A DNA stretch of 64,000 nucleotides from Kangiellaceae bacterium (GCA_026196875.1 JAPHTP010000062.1:1-64000), one strand, 5' to 3'. Counted from the first letter of the stretch, positions 29,007-37,898 are shown. Made by a program: numbers and translations. Notes: a model not told the origin generated them from the letters alone.

Positions 29007-29043
29007 ATGATATCATTATGATATCAGTTTGAATAAATTGCAA
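29007..29043 (-). promoter_or_regulatory. SPFH-RHH operon promoter with twin palindromic operators
   Basis: On the minus strand, TTGCAA (29038-29043) and CATAAT (29015-29020) are exactly 17 bases apart, a good sigma-70 promoter. The -10 is embedded between two copies of the palindrome TGATATCA (29008-29015 and 29019-29026), 11 bases centre to centre, one helical turn. Tandem palindromes are typical for ribbon-helix-helix repressors, so binding by the operon's own RHH protein is inferred. Confidence 0.65.
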
Positions 29044-29303
29044 AATTGACTTGTTAACAAAGGTGTATATTCTTATTATTCAACAAGTTAGCTCGCCAAC
29101 CTGTGCCTATTCGGGTTATCTCATAATGGATTCACAGAAAAAAGAAGGTAATTCGAAAAATATTTTCCAGCAATCCAAACTATTCTGAGTACAAATGCGA
29201 CATTAGAAGACAGTTGCAACGCTGATGAGCTTTCATAAAAAGGAAAGCCAATCGTACGGGGAAGTTGACCCAAATAGACGACTACAACAGCCAGGGTTAC
29301 TGA

Positions 29304-29861
29304 ATGTTTAATTTAAGTAGTGATGAAAAGCTAATTGACAAGGCGCTTGGAGGGTCTCAAGGCTCCTGGGTCAAATTAGTAAAACGCTACGAAGGTTTGG
29401 TATTTAACTATTGCTTGCGAATGACATTTAATCATTCAGATGCAATGGATTTGATGCAAGAAGTATTTCTTGCGGTGTATCGAAACTTACCGGCTTATCG
29501 TGGTGATGGAAAATTTAAAAGTTGGATGATGCGAATCGCAGCAAACAAAACTACTGACTTTCTACGTGCTCGGGGAAGGAATCCGCTTCATCAAGCAGAT
29601 GAAGTTGAGGACATTGGATTTCATTCACATCATTCACCGGAGTCAGAATATCAAGCGATATCTGAAAACAAACAGATAATGCAAATGTTGGCAACTTTGC
29701 CTGAAGACCAAAGACTGGTCGTGGAACTAAAGTTTTTCCAACATTTCACGTTTGAGGAAATAAGCCAGCAAACGGGCACTGCAATCAGTACGATTAAAAC
29801 CCGTTTGTATACAGCATTACAGAAGTTAAGAGGTCAGGTGGAGGTGCAAAATGCGCTGTGA
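29304..29861 (+). CDS. RNA polymerase sigma-70 family (ECF-type) sigma factor
   Basis: A 185-residue ECF-like sigma factor. Region 2 contains DLMQEVFLAVYRNLPAYRG and WMMRIAANKTTDFLR; region 4 contains LPEDQRLVVELKFF and the helix-turn-helix SQQTGTAISTIKTRLYTAL. It resembles the RpoE/SigW type, but the next genes are not rseA or rseB. Its last 11 bases overlap the anti-sigma gene. The 353-base gap upstream (28951-29303) holds only the divergent SPFH promoter and presumably its own. Confidence 0.88.
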   Translation: MFNLSSDEKLIDKALGGSQGSWVKLVKRYEGLVFNYCLRMTFNHSDAMDLMQEVFLAVYRNLPAYRGDGKFKSWMMRIAANKTTDFLRARGRNPLHQADEVEDIGFHSHHSPESEYQAISENKQIMQMLATLPEDQRLVVELKFFQHFTFEEISQQTGTAISTIKTRLYTALQKLRGQVEVQNAL

Positions 29862-30528
29862 TCATAAAATCGTTACCGAGCATTTAGTAGATTACATTGA
29901 CGATAAGTTATCGCCAACAGTCCGCAAACAAGTAGAACATGCCATCGATCATTGTGAAACTTGTATGACTACTTATCATCAGGCCGTGGCAATGCAACAA
30001 GCAGCATTTAACTGGCAAGATCAGGAAGTGCCCGAGTGGCATCGAACAGAATATGCGGTTAGGCCGCGACAATCCGCTGGCGGTTGGCTGAGTTGGACCG
30101 CATTAGCAACTTCAACTTTGGCAATATTAATGGTGGTTTTCCAAGTGAACATTCAAAGCAATGAATCTGGCTTTAGCGTAGCATTTGGAGGCAATCAATC
30201 AAATGCTCAAGTTGAAGCATTAGTAGCCAAACGGCTTAATGAATACCAAAAACAACAAGCAGTGCTGCTGGATGCCCGTTTTGTGGCTGAAGGTGAAAAA
30301 CAATCCACTGCGCATAAACTTTCAATGGCAGACCTACTAGAGAAAACCCGCGACGAACGTCGTGATGACTTGAGCTTTTTAGTAACCGGCATTCAAAATC
30401 AACGCGACTTAGATAAACGTAAATATGACCGACGTCTAACTGCGTTAGCCGATAACCAGCTCGAAAACAATCAATATATAAATCAATTAATTCAGTCTGC
30501 AAATACATCTGTGGGAGACAACCAATGA
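29851..30528 (+). CDS. Anti-sigma factor with zinc-finger-like N-terminus
   Basis: A 225-residue membrane protein. Residues 3-37 resemble an anti-sigma zinc finger (CDHKIVTEHL, then HAIDHCETC, with His/Cys ligands), and one membrane helix lies at about residues 79-98 (LSWTALATSTLAILMVVF). The outer part is a helical, charged region. Overlap with the sigma gene and this architecture make it the cognate anti-sigma. No site-1 protease site can be read from sequence. Confidence 0.75.
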   Translation: MRCDHKIVTEHLVDYIDDKLSPTVRKQVEHAIDHCETCMTTYHQAVAMQQAAFNWQDQEVPEWHRTEYAVRPRQSAGGWLSWTALATSTLAILMVVFQVNIQSNESGFSVAFGGNQSNAQVEALVAKRLNEYQKQQAVLLDARFVAEGEKQSTAHKLSMADLLEKTRDERRDDLSFLVTGIQNQRDLDKRKYDRRLTALADNQLENNQYINQLIQSANTSVGDNQ

Positions 30529-31391
30529 AATTCAATGTAGTAAAGAAAAGCGTTTTAGCGGTCGCTGGGCTTTGTACTTTATTCAGCGTCAACCTTAGTG
30601 CTGCCGATAAAAAATATGAGCGAGCACAAAAAGAATTGAAAATTATGAGCAAGATTTTCGAAACAGCTTTGTCTGAAACGAGGAAAAGCAAACGGGTCTT
30701 TTTGAATTCAAGGGAAGCCAATGCTACTTATTTGGCAAGGCAAGGCATGGTATTTAGTTTTAACTTTGGGCGGAATGAGTTTGTTACTGCTGGTGACTGG
30801 GCCGCCTTTGGAGAAGGCGTTGGTCACCTAGTCGGAGAAATTGCTTCTGAAGTCGGTCATGCAATCGCCGATGCCCCCGTTGCCCCAGCGGTTCCAGAAG
30901 CGGTAGTAGATCTTGAGGATTACTTTGGAGAATACCAGGATCGTATTGAAGCGCAAGAAGCTATGCGTGAACGACTTGCTGAACAACGAGAACAAGTACG
31001 CGAAATTCAAAGGGAAATCCGCCGCGTAGAACGAGAAAAACGAAGGGAAGAAGAAAGAGCGGCTTCTGAACGTCTTAAGTCAGAATTAGAAAGGAAAGTG
31101 GAAAAACTAGATAGGGAAAGAGCTGAATACGATCGTATGATGAAAGAATACCGAAACAAACGCGATGAAAAATATATGGTCAGCTCTAAGAAAAAGTCAG
31201 ATGCGATTTTAACTACCTTGTGTGATTATGGTGCAACCTTAAGATCCTTGAAGAATAATGAATACATTACACTGATTTTCAAAAACTATTCAGGAGATGA
31301 TGACCAAGTTTATGTGTTTGAGTTTAGTGATGTGAGAAACTGTAATTCAGCTGATAAGCTAGTTAAGCAGGCTATTAGCTATAAGATTTAA
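30525..31391 (+). CDS. Exported coiled-coil protein of the sigma operon, unknown function
   Basis: A 288-residue protein with a signal peptide (KKSVLAVAGLCTLFSVNLSAA) and a long Arg/Glu-rich coiled coil at about residues 145-225, followed by a small C-terminal domain with two Cys. The gene start overlaps the anti-sigma stop (ATGA), so it is translationally coupled. It could be an envelope sensor for the sigma/anti-sigma pair, by analogy with RseB, but there is no sequence likeness. Not a family I recognise. Confidence 0.7.
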   Translation: MKFNVVKKSVLAVAGLCTLFSVNLSAADKKYERAQKELKIMSKIFETALSETRKSKRVFLNSREANATYLARQGMVFSFNFGRNEFVTAGDWAAFGEGVGHLVGEIASEVGHAIADAPVAPAVPEAVVDLEDYFGEYQDRIEAQEAMRERLAEQREQVREIQREIRRVEREKRREEERAASERLKSELERKVEKLDRERAEYDRMMKEYRNKRDEKYMVSSKKKSDAILTTLCDYGATLRSLKNNEYITLIFKNYSGDDDQVYVFEFSDVRNCNSADKLVKQAISYKI

Positions 31392-31412
31392 TACTGGCAA
31401 GGCTTAAAAAGT

Positions 31413-31436
31413 AAAGGGCGCTTAAGCGCCCTTTTT
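31413..31436 (+). terminator. Terminator of the sigma operon
   Basis: AAAGGGCGC (31413-31421) pairs with GCGCCCTTT (31426-31434), followed by T. Confidence 0.88.
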
Positions 31437-31464
31437 AACTTCGTAAAGTTGTTCAACTCAAAGA

Positions 31465-31815
31465 CTATTTCTTTTTACTACTTCCGCAGGTAACATCATA
31501 AGATTCAGATAACCACTTCTTCCAAATAGGTTCAGGTAAAGGTTCTTCGGCAGAAAAGCGAGTCGTCACCCAACCAGTTTTGCCGACCTCAAACTTCTTA
31601 GGCTCTTGCTCGGCTAGTTTTTGCGCTTCGGACATCGATTCTTTGAGTTTGAACATTGCTTTAAATCCATGACCTTTTGGGCCAGGACCAATAAATAAGA
31701 AGCTTCCCTTGCCAACTTTGAAAGACGTTTGATTGCACGATTGGCCAGTTGTGACTTCTGGGTATGAAGCTGCTTCCGCTTCGATTTGCTCTATGGAATT
31801 AAGTTTTTTTGTCAT
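31465..31815 (-). CDS. MmcQ/YjbR family protein
   Basis: A 116-residue protein of the MmcQ/YjbR family, small proteins with a CyaY-like fold and suggested DNA binding. The segment KTGWVTTRFSAEEPLPEPIW and the following SESYDVT are the family C-terminal pattern. AGGG is seven bases before the ATG. Function is unknown. Confidence 0.75.
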   Translation of the reverse strand: MTKKLNSIEQIEAEAASYPEVTTGQSCNQTSFKVGKGSFLFIGPGPKGHGFKAMFKLKESMSEAQKLAEQEPKKFEVGKTGWVTTRFSAEEPLPEPIWKKWLSESYDVTCGSSKKK

Positions 31816-31898
31816 CTGTTGCCCTTCCGTGTGATTATATAAATTGAGTTAATGTAATTACTGTTCCCCATCATGGCTTTACGCCTAACATGGCCTTA

Positions 31899-32312
31899 CT
31901 ACACATTAGCTCGACTTTCTTTTCTTATGACTAGTTTTAGTCCTGACCAAGTTTCATCGACTGCACAGACTTTAATATCTACCAAGCCTAATGGCAGTAT
32001 GATTTCTCTAATTATATCTTCTGTAACGTCAGTTTCCACTTTGGAAACTCTCTTAGGCCAAGAAACCCATATCATTCCATTTGGTTTTATTCTTGCCATA
32101 TAATCATTAATACAATGAGCCAGCTCACTTTTCTTTTTTGTAAAAAAATGAATGATATCTAAACTACTAGACAACCGCTTATAGATCATCACGTTATCGG
32201 GGATAGGCTCAATTAGCTGAAGATAATTTTCTGGCGGATTCTTCACATATATTTTGAACCCTGCTTTTATTCCTAATTTCTTTGCTAATGGTGTGCCGGA
32301 ATATCCAGCCAT
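31899..32312 (-). CDS. DUF3052 family protein
   Basis: This 137-residue protein matches the DUF3052 pattern: the start MAGYSGTPLAKKLGIKAG, the central FFTKKKSEL and the MIWVSWPKR strand, followed by DIREIILPLGLVD-like sequence and ETWSGLKLVIRK. The family is of unknown function and common near small stress genes. GGGAGA lies eight bases before the start. Confidence 0.85.
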   Translation of the reverse strand: MAGYSGTPLAKKLGIKAGFKIYVKNPPENYLQLIEPIPDNVMIYKRLSSSLDIIHFFTKKKSELAHCINDYMARIKPNGMIWVSWPKRVSKVETDVTEDIIREIILPLGLVDIKVCAVDETWSGLKLVIRKESRANV

Positions 32313-32379
32313 TTTTCGACTCTCCCTACAATGTTTAGTGCCCTAAGCAGCCGAATGTGGTTTTACTTTACTTGCTAAG

Positions 32380-32680
32380 TTAATCTTCATTTTGAAATCC
32401 ACATTTAATACATTTCATCTTTGTCAAAATATTTGGAGAATCACCAAAAGCCTGCTCACCGCATTTCGCGGCATTTTAGCTTCTTAAACTTATGAGCGGT
32501 TCTCAAATATAATAATTGCCAGCAAAGTAATATGGCTATCGCAATTATAAAATTGAATTTAAATCCTAGAGCCTCCATCCAAATATATGCTAAAGCCATA
32601 CTGAACGGAATCCAACTTGCGAAGATAATCCTTAATAAACATCTATATTTTTCTGCTTTACTCCAAAAGTCTTCAGACAT
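32380..32680 (-). pseudogene. Two-helix membrane protein with zinc-ribbon tail, broken by a frameshift
   Basis: The start frame (MSEDFWSKAEKYRC) gives two membrane helices (about residues 15-35 and 41-58) and then stops at 32456 after KKLKCREMR. Just past the shift, the next frame reads KCGEQAFGDSPNIL and KMKCIKCGFQNED, ending at 32380. Removing one base near 32466-32470 would join them into one protein whose tail has two CxxC pairs, a zinc ribbon. So this is a one-base frameshift in an otherwise intact small gene, or a sequencing error. Function unknown. Confidence 0.65.
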
Positions 32681-32996
32681 GCTTCTTTCACTTAACGCTT
32701 ATTATATGCCGCAAATCACACTAGACGATTAACTTAACTGCAAATATTCAAATTTACCTTTAATAATCAGTAGCTTACTTATTCCATTTTAAAAGCTCAA
32801 GAATATTGTGTTCAGTGAATCTTACCAATCCCCCTCCTTAAAAAGAATTATTTTAAAATTCAATGAATTATCCTATCTCAAAATCCTAATATCATACTAC
32901 TCCGCTTAATGACTAGTCGAAAAACTAGATGATTTTAGGCCCATTTGACTCAGATAACTTAAAGTGCAACCATTCTAAAAAAAGCGACTTTATCCT
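32681..32996. other. AT-rich intergenic region
   Basis: This 316-base gap between divergent genes is very AT-rich. It should hold the promoters of the broken membrane protein gene and of the DUF1684 gene. No gene, repeat or stable hairpin was recognised. Confidence 0.35.
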
Positions 32997-33866
32997 ATGC
33001 AAAAAATACTAATTCCAATTCTATTTGCGACTCTTTCGTTAATAACTCATTCCGCCAGCGCAAAATCCTACAAGCACTGGTGGCAAGAATGGAAAAAAGA
33101 ATATGAAAAAGAAGTAAGCGGTCCCGGCGGTTGGCTAACACTAGCAGGGCTTTATTGGTTGGAAGAAGGCAAATCGTCTTTAGGGTCGGCTGAGAATAAC
33201 GAGCATATATTTCCGAAAGATACACCAGCTCATTTGGGCAATATATCAGTTAAAGATAATGCGGTTACTTTTTCTACAACGCTTAACTCAATTCAAGTCG
33301 ACGGCAAGCCAATTAAATCAATCAAATTATCCGAAGAAGACCAAACAAAGGTTCAATTCACCCATTATGAGTTTTTCATTTTAAAACGTGAAAAAGGCTT
33401 TGCTATCCGTTTAATTGATACTACTCCCCTTGCAGAAAAAGATTTCACTCGATTTATTCCCTTTGATGAAAAATGGATTGTTACCGCTCGACATGTGGCA
33501 CCAAAGCCGGAACAAAAAATTCGCATGGCGACCGTTTATGGGACAACCCGAGAAGACTACTCTGCCGGCTATCTTGAATTTCAAATCAACGGAGAATTAC
33601 AAAGACTAGAAGCGGTGGATTATGGTCCGGGTGAACCCATGTACATCATGTTTTCCGACACGACCAATGGAGAATCAACTTACTCAGCAGGTCGATATAT
33701 TAAAGTAGGTTGGCCTAACGAAAAAGGCATTACCTTAGTCGATTTTAACCGAGCTTATAATCCGCCCTGCGCCTATACTCTCTATGCAACTTGCCCTTTG
33801 ACTCCCAAACAAAACCGCCTGGAAATCGCCATCAATGCAGGCGAGCTTGATGTGATAAAAAATTAG
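32997..33866 (+). CDS. DUF1684 family exported protein
   Basis: A 289-residue protein with a signal peptide ending SASA near residue 22. The DUF1684 hallmarks are WWQEWKKEYEKEVSGPGGWL, LAGLYWLEEG, and the C-terminal DFNRAYNPPCAYTLYATCPLT with the family Asn-Pro-Pro-Cys motif. The function is unknown. It appears monocistronic. Confidence 0.87.
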   Translation: MQKILIPILFATLSLITHSASAKSYKHWWQEWKKEYEKEVSGPGGWLTLAGLYWLEEGKSSLGSAENNEHIFPKDTPAHLGNISVKDNAVTFSTTLNSIQVDGKPIKSIKLSEEDQTKVQFTHYEFFILKREKGFAIRLIDTTPLAEKDFTRFIPFDEKWIVTARHVAPKPEQKIRMATVYGTTREDYSAGYLEFQINGELQRLEAVDYGPGEPMYIMFSDTTNGESTYSAGRYIKVGWPNEKGITLVDFNRAYNPPCAYTLYATCPLTPKQNRLEIAINAGELDVIKN

Positions 33867-34183
33867 CCATTTATCATCTGCACCTTAGTATATTTTGGGT
33901 GTCCCCTCCCCTATGCATGAGCCCATTTATAAGCGCTCGCAAATGCGGGTGATTTATGGGACCAGAGCAACAACAATGTCCACTATTGGCTGTAATGAAA
34001 ACTTAATCAAGTTTGCCCGATGACGTTTGACCTTGTTGCATTTCAGAAAGAGAAGCATAGCGATTGAGTTAGGTCCGTGAGTAAAATCGTGCTTTTGCCA
34101 ATTTTCATTTAGCTCTATTGCAAATAAAAAAGCCCGGTATTAACCGGGCTTTCACCAAACAACATTAAGCATGCGACTTAATG
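33867..34183. other. Intergenic region between convergent genes
   Basis: Apart from the terminator at 34129-34152 I see no feature in this 317-base gap. It lacks long frames. Confidence 0.35.
34129..34152 (-). terminator. Terminator after the outer membrane barrel gene
   Basis: AAAGCCCGGT (34129-34138) pairs with ACCGGGCTTT (34143-34152); on the minus strand six T follow. Confidence 0.88.
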
Positions 34184-34747
34184 TTAGAAGCTATAGCGAA
34201 TACCAAAGCTAGTTTGATCTAAGTCGGACTCAGTCTTATATTCCAAAGTAAATGCTAAGGCATCGGTCAAATTATAGGCACCTCCAACAACGAAAAAGCT
34301 TTCTGAGTCAAAGTTGTCAATATCCAAATACTCGTAGGCAGCTTTTACTTCGAGATTCTTTGTCCAAGCAGTTCTCACACCAAAGCTAGCGCGATAGCCG
34401 TTTTCGTCAAATCCGCCCGAAGTTTCCATTTTGGAATAATCTAACTGAGCAAATACTACACTTGAATTACTTACCTCTGATTTATATCCAAGGCCCAAAT
34501 TAGTTAATTGGAGATCTGCACCACCTTCTTCTATGTCAGTATAATCAACATTCAAGTAGATATTGTCAGTCAACTCATTATTCCACTTCAGTTCAAAACC
34601 ATCAGGTTCACCACCATTATCAAAGTCGACAGTAGTCTTACTAAGCTGTAAAAAGTCAAAGCTTGGCGTGTCTGCCTTAGCTTCGTTAGTAAATGCCGCC
34701 ACTGATAAAGCAGATACAACTGCTAGAGTTAAAATTGATTTTTTCAT
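34184..34747 (-). CDS. Small outer membrane beta-barrel protein
   Basis: The ATG at 34747 has GAGGGA upstream and gives a clean signal peptide (MKKSILTLAVVSALSVAAF...AKA) that in-frame upstream starts would spoil. The mature part of about 165 residues alternates polar and hydrophobic residues in eight or so strands and ends GIRYSF, the C-terminal Phe signal for the BAM complex. It resembles small porin-like or OmpW/OmpA-size barrels, but no specific family was recognised. Confidence 0.75.
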   Translation of the reverse strand: MKKSILTLAVVSALSVAAFTNEAKADTPSFDFLQLSKTTVDFDNGGEPDGFELKWNNELTDNIYLNVDYTDIEEGGADLQLTNLGLGYKSEVSNSSVVFAQLDYSKMETSGGFDENGYRASFGVRTAWTKNLEVKAAYEYLDIDNFDSESFFVVGGAYNLTDALAFTLEYKTESDLDQTSFGIRYSF

Positions 34748-34973
34748 GTGTTTTTCCCTCATGTGTTTAAAAAGTTCCCGCACAGATTAGCCTCAAGAAA
34801 ATTAATCGAAACTGAACAGAAATTTTTAGTTACATTTAGCAGAAATTCTCCTAGAATTAGTTTGGATAATTTATAACCAACTCGTAGTCGTTGGGTATAG
34901 AGCGAACAAGATTGAAGCTGAACCCAACCTTAATCGATTAAGCTTTAACAATAATAATTTCTAAGGAACTAGG

Positions 34974-36221
34974 ATGAAAAAAATAGCCACGGCACTTCTA
35001 TTGTTGATTTCCCCATTGCTCGCAGCCGGAGAATTATCTCGAGATAAAATTAAAGGCTCTTACCATTTAGGAACGCCTGAGCGAGGAAAAATACAGGTTG
35101 AAATGGACTTTGGAAATATGGGGAATAAAGTCGTACTTGCAGTTGGATGCAAGGGATGCCCAACAGCTACTTACTCCTTTTTAAAAGAGGAGAGCTCGAC
35201 GCTGGGAGTTGCTACTTTTTTTAATAGTATCGGCCTCTATGTTTTTCAATATGATGATGAAAGTTGGGTTGTTGTTCAACCAGATGGTCAGCTAGGCCGA
35301 AAAATATGGAGCAAAATCGGTCACGCTAATGTCTACTCCAAAAGTCCGGCCAAAGCCAAGTCGATTTCTCGCTCTCAAATAGAAAAGTTTGCCATTGGCT
35401 TGTCTTCAAAAATCATGAATCAAGAAGTTGGCAAAATGGATCACGCCGGAGGCACTTATCACCTGGCTGTGCCCGTCAAACATTTGGGGCGTGCTCAATC
35501 ATCTTATCAGATTGCCTTCAAAGCTGAAGGCAAAAAACGAATTGATATAACACCCTGTGAAAAATGCGGTACAGATAAATACGAGCACCTACCGCAAGAA
35601 AGTAACATTGCTGGAATAGATATTTACCGACACGCTACCAGTTACTATTTATTTGACTTAAAAGACGGAGTATTGATTTCAACATTTGCCAATGCGTCCG
35701 GCTTAGGTAAAACACTTTGGGGTAAAAATAGTCACTATAACGTTTTGTCGAATAACAAGGCATATGTTCGCCAAATACTAGCCAGCAAAGAAAAACAAAA
35801 TACGATAGATAAAATGATGGCCGAGTATTTTACCGCTGTTAAAACTGAGTTTGAAAGGCAGGCAGAAGAAAAAAGGCAGAAAGCAGTCACAAACCGAGAA
35901 TTGCCATCCCAAGGTATCTCTGACTCAACTCAAAAAACTCAAGCGTTAAATGCGGCTAAGCGCTGGGCCGGCGCGTGGAATTGGAAAGAAAATATCAAAG
36001 AAGCATTCTTCACAAGCAGTGACTGGTCTATAACTCGAAATCGTTTAACGGGAGTGATCACCGGCAAAGTTGCCAGAGGATTTGTTACTATGACTCACCC
36101 AGATGGACGCTGTAGATTTCAATACGTTAGTTTTCGACAAGACTTCGATGGTAGTGAATATATGAATTTTCATATGACAGGTGTCGGCCCTATTTATGAT
36201 CTCCAATGTACTAAGATCTAG
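34974..36221 (+). CDS. Exported protein with internal duplication, unknown function
   Basis: A 415-residue protein with a signal peptide (KKIATALLLLISPLLAAG). Two copies of a domain of about 95 residues follow, at 28-123 and 160-260. Both show G-[ST]-YHL at the start, a Cys pair (C59/C62 in CKGC; C195/C198 in CEKC), and W-[SG]-K-x3-H-x-NV-x-S at the end. The Cys pairs suggest metal or disulfide. A helical linker with EFERQAEEKRQ and a C-terminal domain with C386-like single Cys complete it. Not a family I know. Confidence 0.65.
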   Translation: MKKIATALLLLISPLLAAGELSRDKIKGSYHLGTPERGKIQVEMDFGNMGNKVVLAVGCKGCPTATYSFLKEESSTLGVATFFNSIGLYVFQYDDESWVVVQPDGQLGRKIWSKIGHANVYSKSPAKAKSISRSQIEKFAIGLSSKIMNQEVGKMDHAGGTYHLAVPVKHLGRAQSSYQIAFKAEGKKRIDITPCEKCGTDKYEHLPQESNIAGIDIYRHATSYYLFDLKDGVLISTFANASGLGKTLWGKNSHYNVLSNNKAYVRQILASKEKQNTIDKMMAEYFTAVKTEFERQAEEKRQKAVTNRELPSQGISDSTQKTQALNAAKRWAGAWNWKENIKEAFFTSSDWSITRNRLTGVITGKVARGFVTMTHPDGRCRFQYVSFRQDFDGSEYMNFHMTGVGPIYDLQCTKI

Positions 36222-36293
36222 TTAAATCAGGCCCGACCGTATTTTAAAGAACAACTTATTAGAGAACAACTTAGATTGTGAAAATTAATCACC

Positions 36294-36321
36294 GGTCTCG
36301 GTAATTTTCGAGGCCTTTTTT
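36294..36321 (+). terminator. Terminator after the duplicated-domain gene
   Basis: GGTCTCG (36294-36300) pairs with CGAGGCC (36309-36315) including one wobble, followed by six T. Confidence 0.7.
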
Positions 36322-36389
36322 GTTTTTTAGCTTCTCAGCTCAAAGACAAATTTTCACCATACATTAAGACAGCTAGAATTCCTATTAAG

Positions 36390-37898
36390 TCAGCGCGCGT
36401 AACTCGGCAATTCCAAAGTTAGCTCGTTCGATTGATTTCTTCCGTTCTCTTTTGAAGTATATAGGGCTTGGTCCGCCATTTTGATCGCTTTTAACGGCGA
36501 ATAATCAGCGTGAGGGCTGGCAACACAAATACCAAGACTAACAGTAATAAATTTGCCTATAGGGCTACTCGGATGAGGAATTGCTGCTTGCTCTACATTA
36601 ACTCTGATTTTCTCCGCAATGTTTGATGCCTGTTCCATATTAGTATCAAACAAAGCGATTACAAACTCTTCTCCTCCAAATCTAGCAACTAGGTCAGATG
36701 ATCGCTGCACCGAATCTTGAATTAAAGACGACACTTTCACAAGGCATTTGTCCCCCTCCAAATGCCCGAGTTTGTCGTTATAATTTTTAAAGAAATCAAT
36801 GTCCACCATAATTAAGGAAAGCTTGAGTAATTTGCGGCTACAAATACGCCATAGGCGTTGGTATAAATTATCAAACTCGCGTCGATTTAATAGCCCGGTC
36901 ATTTGATCGATGTTGGCACTTTGAGTTAACTGGCTGAGTTTTTTTGATTCCAAAAGTCTTTGTCGAATCTTTGCTAATAGGTTTTCGGTAGAGCCATCTC
37001 GCATAAGAATATCAACCGCCCCGAGTGAAAAAGCAAGTGACTCGTCTTCCTTTCTTTCAAGGCTGTAAAGCGTTGGAATGTCTCTTATTGATATGTTTGG
37101 ATTTTTTAGAATGTCAATAGTTTGGAAGTTCTTGTCACTGTCGTTGGCAAAATCTAAAATAATCAGTTCAGGAGGATTATTCTCGGCGTTACGTATTAAC
37201 TCATTTAGGCTATCGTAATGAATAAATTCCATCGAATGGTCATTTTGTTGCAATTTCAGATATAGCTCAGGAGATTTAACGATTGCTATCGAATTTTCTC
37301 TTAAAATTCTACACACAAGTGCATTATCAGTTAACTCCTCCAGCTTATCTGAAACAAAACTAGCAATATTATCACCATGTTGCAGACCAAGAAGCTTGTT
37401 TCCATGTATAGACTCAATCGCTGGAATTCTTTCATCGAATTGCTCGTCCTGCCAGTACTGTTGCCATTTTTGCTGAATGCTGACAGCCTTCTCATGAAAA
37501 TTTAATTCGTTGATGCCAACAGAATTGAGTAAATTTCTTAAAACTAAAGTACTCGAAATGTCTTTACCATCCTTCCAGTAAGCATCGAATAACGCTGCTT
37601 GGTAGAGTGGAGCAATAGAAGGCTTCAATAACTGCACGGAAATCAAAGAAAGAATAGCAAGCCTGGTGTTAACGCAAAAACGAGGTTTGTTTATAACCAC
37701 GTCCTGTGCTCTTTGGCAAATCAAATTATATTCCTGAAGCAAGGTGTTCATTGCCGCAGGAGAAGACACCTGGCTATTTAAACCTGGTGCATGCTCGATA
37801 AAACACCACTGAACATCCGTTTCAAAATCTTGCGACTGAAGGCGTTTGTGCTGTACGTAGCAAAAAGGACAGTTTAGATCTGCAAATACTCGAATCAT
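36390..37898 (-). CDS. DsbA/FrnE-fold, receiver-like and GGDEF fusion (probable diguanylate cyclase)
   Basis: A cytoplasmic 502-residue fusion of three domains. Residues 1 to about 180 are a DsbA/FrnE-type thioredoxin fold with an N-terminal CPFC active site (C10, C13). About 200-315 is receiver-like, with LIILDF giving D249. About 325-495 is a GGDEF domain with MVDIDFFK, RFGGEEF (408-412) and an intact I-site RSSD (399-402) five residues before it. It should make c-di-GMP, with possible redox or thiol control through the N-terminal domain; the control is inference. No signal peptide is seen, so the thioredoxin fold stays in the cytoplasm. It has its own transcription unit, convergent to the duplicated-domain gene. 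Confidence 0.85.
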   Translation of the reverse strand: MIRVFADLNCPFCYVQHKRLQSQDFETDVQWCFIEHAPGLNSQVSSPAAMNTLLQEYNLICQRAQDVVINKPRFCVNTRLAILSLISVQLLKPSIAPLYQAALFDAYWKDGKDISSTLVLRNLLNSVGINELNFHEKAVSIQQKWQQYWQDEQFDERIPAIESIHGNKLLGLQHGDNIASFVSDKLEELTDNALVCRILRENSIAIVKSPELYLKLQQNDHSMEFIHYDSLNELIRNAENNPPELIILDFANDSDKNFQTIDILKNPNISIRDIPTLYSLERKEDESLAFSLGAVDILMRDGSTENLLAKIRQRLLESKKLSQLTQSANIDQMTGLLNRREFDNLYQRLWRICSRKLLKLSLIMVDIDFFKNYNDKLGHLEGDKCLVKVSSLIQDSVQRSSDLVARFGGEEFVIALFDTNMEQASNIAEKIRVNVEQAAIPHPSSPIGKFITVSLGICVASPHADYSPLKAIKMADQALYTSKENGRNQSNELTLELPSYAR

